In this document: positions 60,857 through 64,000 of the stretch, in pieces
Layout of the letters: every line of letters starts with the position of its first letter
Position numbering within the stretch: position 1 is the stretch's first letter
Source: Vandammella animalimorsus
GTDB lineage: Bacteria; Pseudomonadota; Gammaproteobacteria; Burkholderiales; Burkholderiaceae_C
DNA: 64,000 bases
Assembly: GCF_002285285.1 (NCBI RefSeq)
Contig: NZ_NSJF01000008.1
Span: forward strand, 38,626-102,625
Direction of reading: 5' to 3'
Made by a program: the position numbers and the translations under genes
The notes under the pieces: generated by a model
What the model was told of the DNA's origin: nothing
The model's input: the letters and a program-made list of their open reading frames with translations, nothing else
Databases searched by the model: none

Positions 60857-62404
60857 ATGAACTCTGTACCCGCCTTCCCTGCGCTGCGCGCCGCCAGCGC
60901 GCCTACCGCCCCAGCGGCCAATCCATTTGCACAAGCTGGCCTGCCCGAGCCGACCTGCACCGAAGAGCGCCTGGCGCTGGCGCAGCAATGGCTGCTGGAG
61001 CCCTACGGCTTGCAGGAGCGCCATCTGCATGAAGCGCTGGCGCACATCCGCCAGCGCCAGGTGGACGATGCCGACCTGTACTTCCAGTACACCCGCCACG
61101 AGGGCTGGAGCCTGGAGGAAGGCATCGTCAAAACCGGCTCCTTCAGCATCGACCAGGGCGTGGGCGTGCGCGCCGTCTCTGGCGAAAAAACCGCGTTTGC
61201 CTACTCCGACGATCTCTCGCCCGCAGCGCTGATGGACGCCGCTGCCACGGTGCGCGCCATCGGCGCCGGTCGCGCCAGCGGCGCCCGCGCGCGCGTGGGC
61301 GCGCGCCGCATCGCACCCAGCCGTGCGCTATATCCGGCGCTCGATCCGATCGGCACGCTGGGCAGTGAGCAAAAGGTGGCGCTGCTGGGCCAGGTCGAGC
61401 AATTGGCGCGTGCGCGCGATCCGCGCATCGTGCAAGTCATGGCCGGGCTGGCCAGCGAATGGGACGTGGTGCTCATCGCCCGCGCCGATGGCACGCTGGC
61501 GGCCGACGTGCGGCCACTGGTGCGGTTGTCGGTCACTGTCATCGCTCAGCAGGGACAGCGCCGAGAAGTCGGCACGGCTGGCGGCGGCGGTCGATTTGGC
61601 CTGGCGCATTTCGATACCGAATTGGTGCAAGAGTATGTGGACAAGGCCGTCGATGCCGCGCTGATCAACCTGCAGGCCCGCCCTGCGCCCGCAGGCGAGA
61701 TGACCGTGGTGCTCGGCCCGGGCTGGCCCGGCGTGCTGCTGCACGAGGCCGTGGGCCACGGGCTGGAGGGCGATTTCAACCGCAAGGGCTCCAGCGCCTT
61801 CAGCGGCCGCATCGGCCAGCGCGTGGCGGCCAAGGGCGTGACCGTGCTGGACGACGGCACCATCGCCCAGCGTCGCGGCTCGCTCAACATCGACGACGAA
61901 GGCCATGCCACGCAGCGCAACGTGCTGATTGAGGACGGCATCCTGGTGGGCTACCTGCAAGACGCCATGAACGCGCGCCTGATGAAGACTGCGCCCACTG
62001 GCAATGGCCGGCGCGAAAGCTACGCCCACATCCCCATGCCGCGCATGACCAACACCTACATGCTCGGCGGCCCCTACGAGAGCGCCGAAGTCATCGCCAG
62101 CATCGAACGCGGCCTGTACGCCACCAACTTCGGCGGCGGCCAGGTGGACATCACCTCGGGCAAATTCGTCTTCAGCGCCAGCCAGGCATGGTGGGTCGAA
62201 AAAGGCAAGCTGCTCTACCCCGTCAAGGGCGCCACCATCGTGGGCAATGGCCCTGAAGCCCTCAAGCGCGTGAGCATGATCGGCAACGACGTGTGCCTGG
62301 ACAGCGGCGTGGGCGTGTGCGGCAAGGAAGGCCAGAGCGTGCCCGTGGGCGTGGGCCAGCCCACCTTCCGCATCGAAGGCCTGACCGTTGGCGGCACGGT
62401 GTAA
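60857..62404 (+). CDS. tldD: Metalloprotease TldD
   Basis: The start at ATG 60857 (MNSVPAFPALRAASAPTAPA) gives 515 residues; the 39 codons before it lie partly in the repeat. The zinc site HEAVGHGLEGD (about 296-306) is the TldD HExxxH motif. Other conserved parts are DADLYFQYTRHEGWSLEEG and ATNFGGGQVDITSGKFVF. TldD works with TldE (PmbA) to degrade unfolded peptides and process certain antibiotics; pmbA is not in this window. The stop codon directly abuts a repeat copy. Confidence 0.94.
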   Translation: MNSVPAFPALRAASAPTAPAANPFAQAGLPEPTCTEERLALAQQWLLEPYGLQERHLHEALAHIRQRQVDDADLYFQYTRHEGWSLEEGIVKTGSFSIDQGVGVRAVSGEKTAFAYSDDLSPAALMDAAATVRAIGAGRASGARARVGARRIAPSRALYPALDPIGTLGSEQKVALLGQVEQLARARDPRIVQVMAGLASEWDVVLIARADGTLAADVRPLVRLSVTVIAQQGQRREVGTAGGGGRFGLAHFDTELVQEYVDKAVDAALINLQARPAPAGEMTVVLGPGWPGVLLHEAVGHGLEGDFNRKGSSAFSGRIGQRVAAKGVTVLDDGTIAQRRGSLNIDDEGHATQRNVLIEDGILVGYLQDAMNARLMKTAPTGNGRRESYAHIPMPRMTNTYMLGGPYESAEVIASIERGLYATNFGGGQVDITSGKFVFSASQAWWVEKGKLLYPVKGATIVGNGPEALKRVSMIGNDVCLDSGVGVCGKEGQSVPVGVGQPTFRIEGLTVGGTV

Positions 62405-62608
62405 GAGCCTGTTCAAAGGGTTGTTGAGATTGAGTGTTGCGGCGGTGTTTTCGGTCAAAACCGAGCAGCTGCGGCATTGAAAACGCTTGCGAGGTGTTTT
62501 GCCAAGGTGTTTCACCTTGCATATGTTTTCGCCTTGCATTTGCGACTTTTGTCTCGAAAAACCGCTTCGCAAACCCAATCTCAACAACCCCTAATCCTCT
62601 GAACAGAG
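62405..62608 (+). repeat. Dispersed intergenic repeat, copy B
   Basis: The copy starts with GAGCCTGTTC immediately after the tldD stop. It contains a perfect 15-bp inverted pair, GGGTTGTTGAGATTG (62418-62432) and CAATCTCAACAACCC (62576-62590), and ends in GAACAGAG. Its interior matches the copy at 1503-1656 over most of its length, with an extra ~50 bases. It fills the whole gap before the next gene. Confidence 0.75.
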
Positions 62609-62628
62609 CACCTAGCCAGAAAGGTCCC

Positions 62629-63648
<1,020 letters not shown>

Positions 63649-63692
63649 GTTTCAACTCATAGTCTTGTACAGGCCAGAATCGTCGCCATGCT

Positions 63693-64000
63693 CTATGGCT
63701 TAGATGCGCCATCCGATCCACGTTTGAGCATATCCAGTGCCACATCGACGATCATGTCCTCCTGTCCGCCAACCATGCCGCGGCGGCCCAGTTCGACCAG
63801 GATGTCAAAGGCGTTGAGGCCATATTTTTTGGCGGCGGCCTCGCTGTGCAGCAGAAAGCTGGAATACACGCCAGCATATCCCAGGGCCAGAGTTTCGCGG
63901 TCCACCCGCACTGGGCGGCGTTGCAGCGGGCGCACCAGATCCTCGGCGGCATCAATGAGGCCGCGCACGTCACAGCCATGGTTCAGGCCCATGCGATCGA
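63693..64000 (-). CDS. 4-hydroxy-2-oxovalerate aldolase, C-terminal part (cut by window edge)
   Basis: About 101 codons are present; the N-terminal two-thirds lie beyond the window. The segment [21 protein letters not shown] and the following [20 protein letters not shown] are typical of the DmpG/BphI/MhpE communication domain. The enzyme splits 4-hydroxy-2-oxovalerate to pyruvate and acetaldehyde, the end of meta-cleavage pathways for aromatics. It suggests a degradation gene cluster to the right of this window, with its partner acylating acetaldehyde dehydrogenase. Confidence 0.9.
   Translation of the reverse strand, partial: DRMGLNHGCDVRGLIDAAEDLVRPLQRRPVRVDRETLALGYAGVYSSFLLHSEAAAKKYGLNAFDILVELGRRGMVGGQEDMIVDVALDMLKRGSDGASKP

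Overview
The window is GC-rich and gene-dense, with long open frames on both strands. It looks like the chromosome of a betaproteobacterium of the order Burkholderiales, most likely family Comamonadaceae. The reasons are the mla operon in the order mlaF-E-D-A-C-B, a pilR-ampD pair, class Ib ribonucleotide reductase with tandem NrdR boxes, ahpC-ahpF, a hemF/rsfS neighbourhood, and overall protein character. I see no rRNA, tRNA, CRISPR array, prophage or full insertion sequence. The only mobile-looking DNA is a family of short repeats, one copy of which has perfect 18-bp terminal inverted repeats.

Layout. 0-2.2 kb: an L-lactate-permease-like transporter cut by the window edge, a divergent XRE/cupin regulator, a repeat copy and a DUF2478 protein. 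2.3-13.0 kb: a six-gene minus-strand operon of a YjfI-like DUF2170 protein, PspA, a YqiJ-like membrane protein, flotillin, a pilin-like protein and a giant AAA+ ATPase; it looks like an envelope-stress module. 13.2-15.4 kb: ahpC and ahpF. 15.6-18.9 kb: nrdH-nrdI-nrdE behind two NrdR boxes, without nrdF. 19.1-22.3 kb: folB, an O-antigen-ligase-like protein, a family 2 glycosyltransferase and a small membrane protein. 22.4-26.3 kb: a lipid-related trio (membrane protein, PAP2/dual-specificity phosphatase fusion, hydrolase/methyltransferase fusion). 26.5-31 kb: recB and a DUF4124 protein. 31.2-35.3 kb: the complete mla phospholipid-transport operon. 35.5-39.4 kb: an HxlR regulator with a divergent oxidoreductase, and a BCCT transporter. 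39.5-47.2 kb: ampD, pilR (no pilS), an acyl-CoA synthetase, a plsC-cdsA-CWC-thioredoxin operon and ypfJ. 47.3-48.6 kb: a DAHP synthase gene behind a phenylalanine-rich leader peptide and attenuator. 49.1-52.6 kb: an unusual signalling module of a Ras-like GTPase, an ABC-ATPase/phosphatase fusion and two roadblock-like proteins. 52.6-64 kb: tesB, a DUF3025 protein, htpX with a sigma-32-type promoter, lgt, a two-component system, hemF, rsfS with a long histone-H1-like tail, tldD, a luciferase-like monooxygenase and the end of a 4-hydroxy-2-oxovalerate aldolase gene.

Themes. Much of the window concerns the cell envelope: Mla transport, PspA/flotillin, HtpX, Lgt, AmpD, PlsC/CdsA, PAP2 phosphatase and glycan transfer. 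The best candidates for undescribed biology are the GTPase/roadblock/ABC-phosphatase module (49.1-52.6 kb), the Phe-codon attenuator of the DAHP synthase gene, the PspA-flotillin-giant ATPase operon, and the repeat family that sits directly 3' of stop codons.
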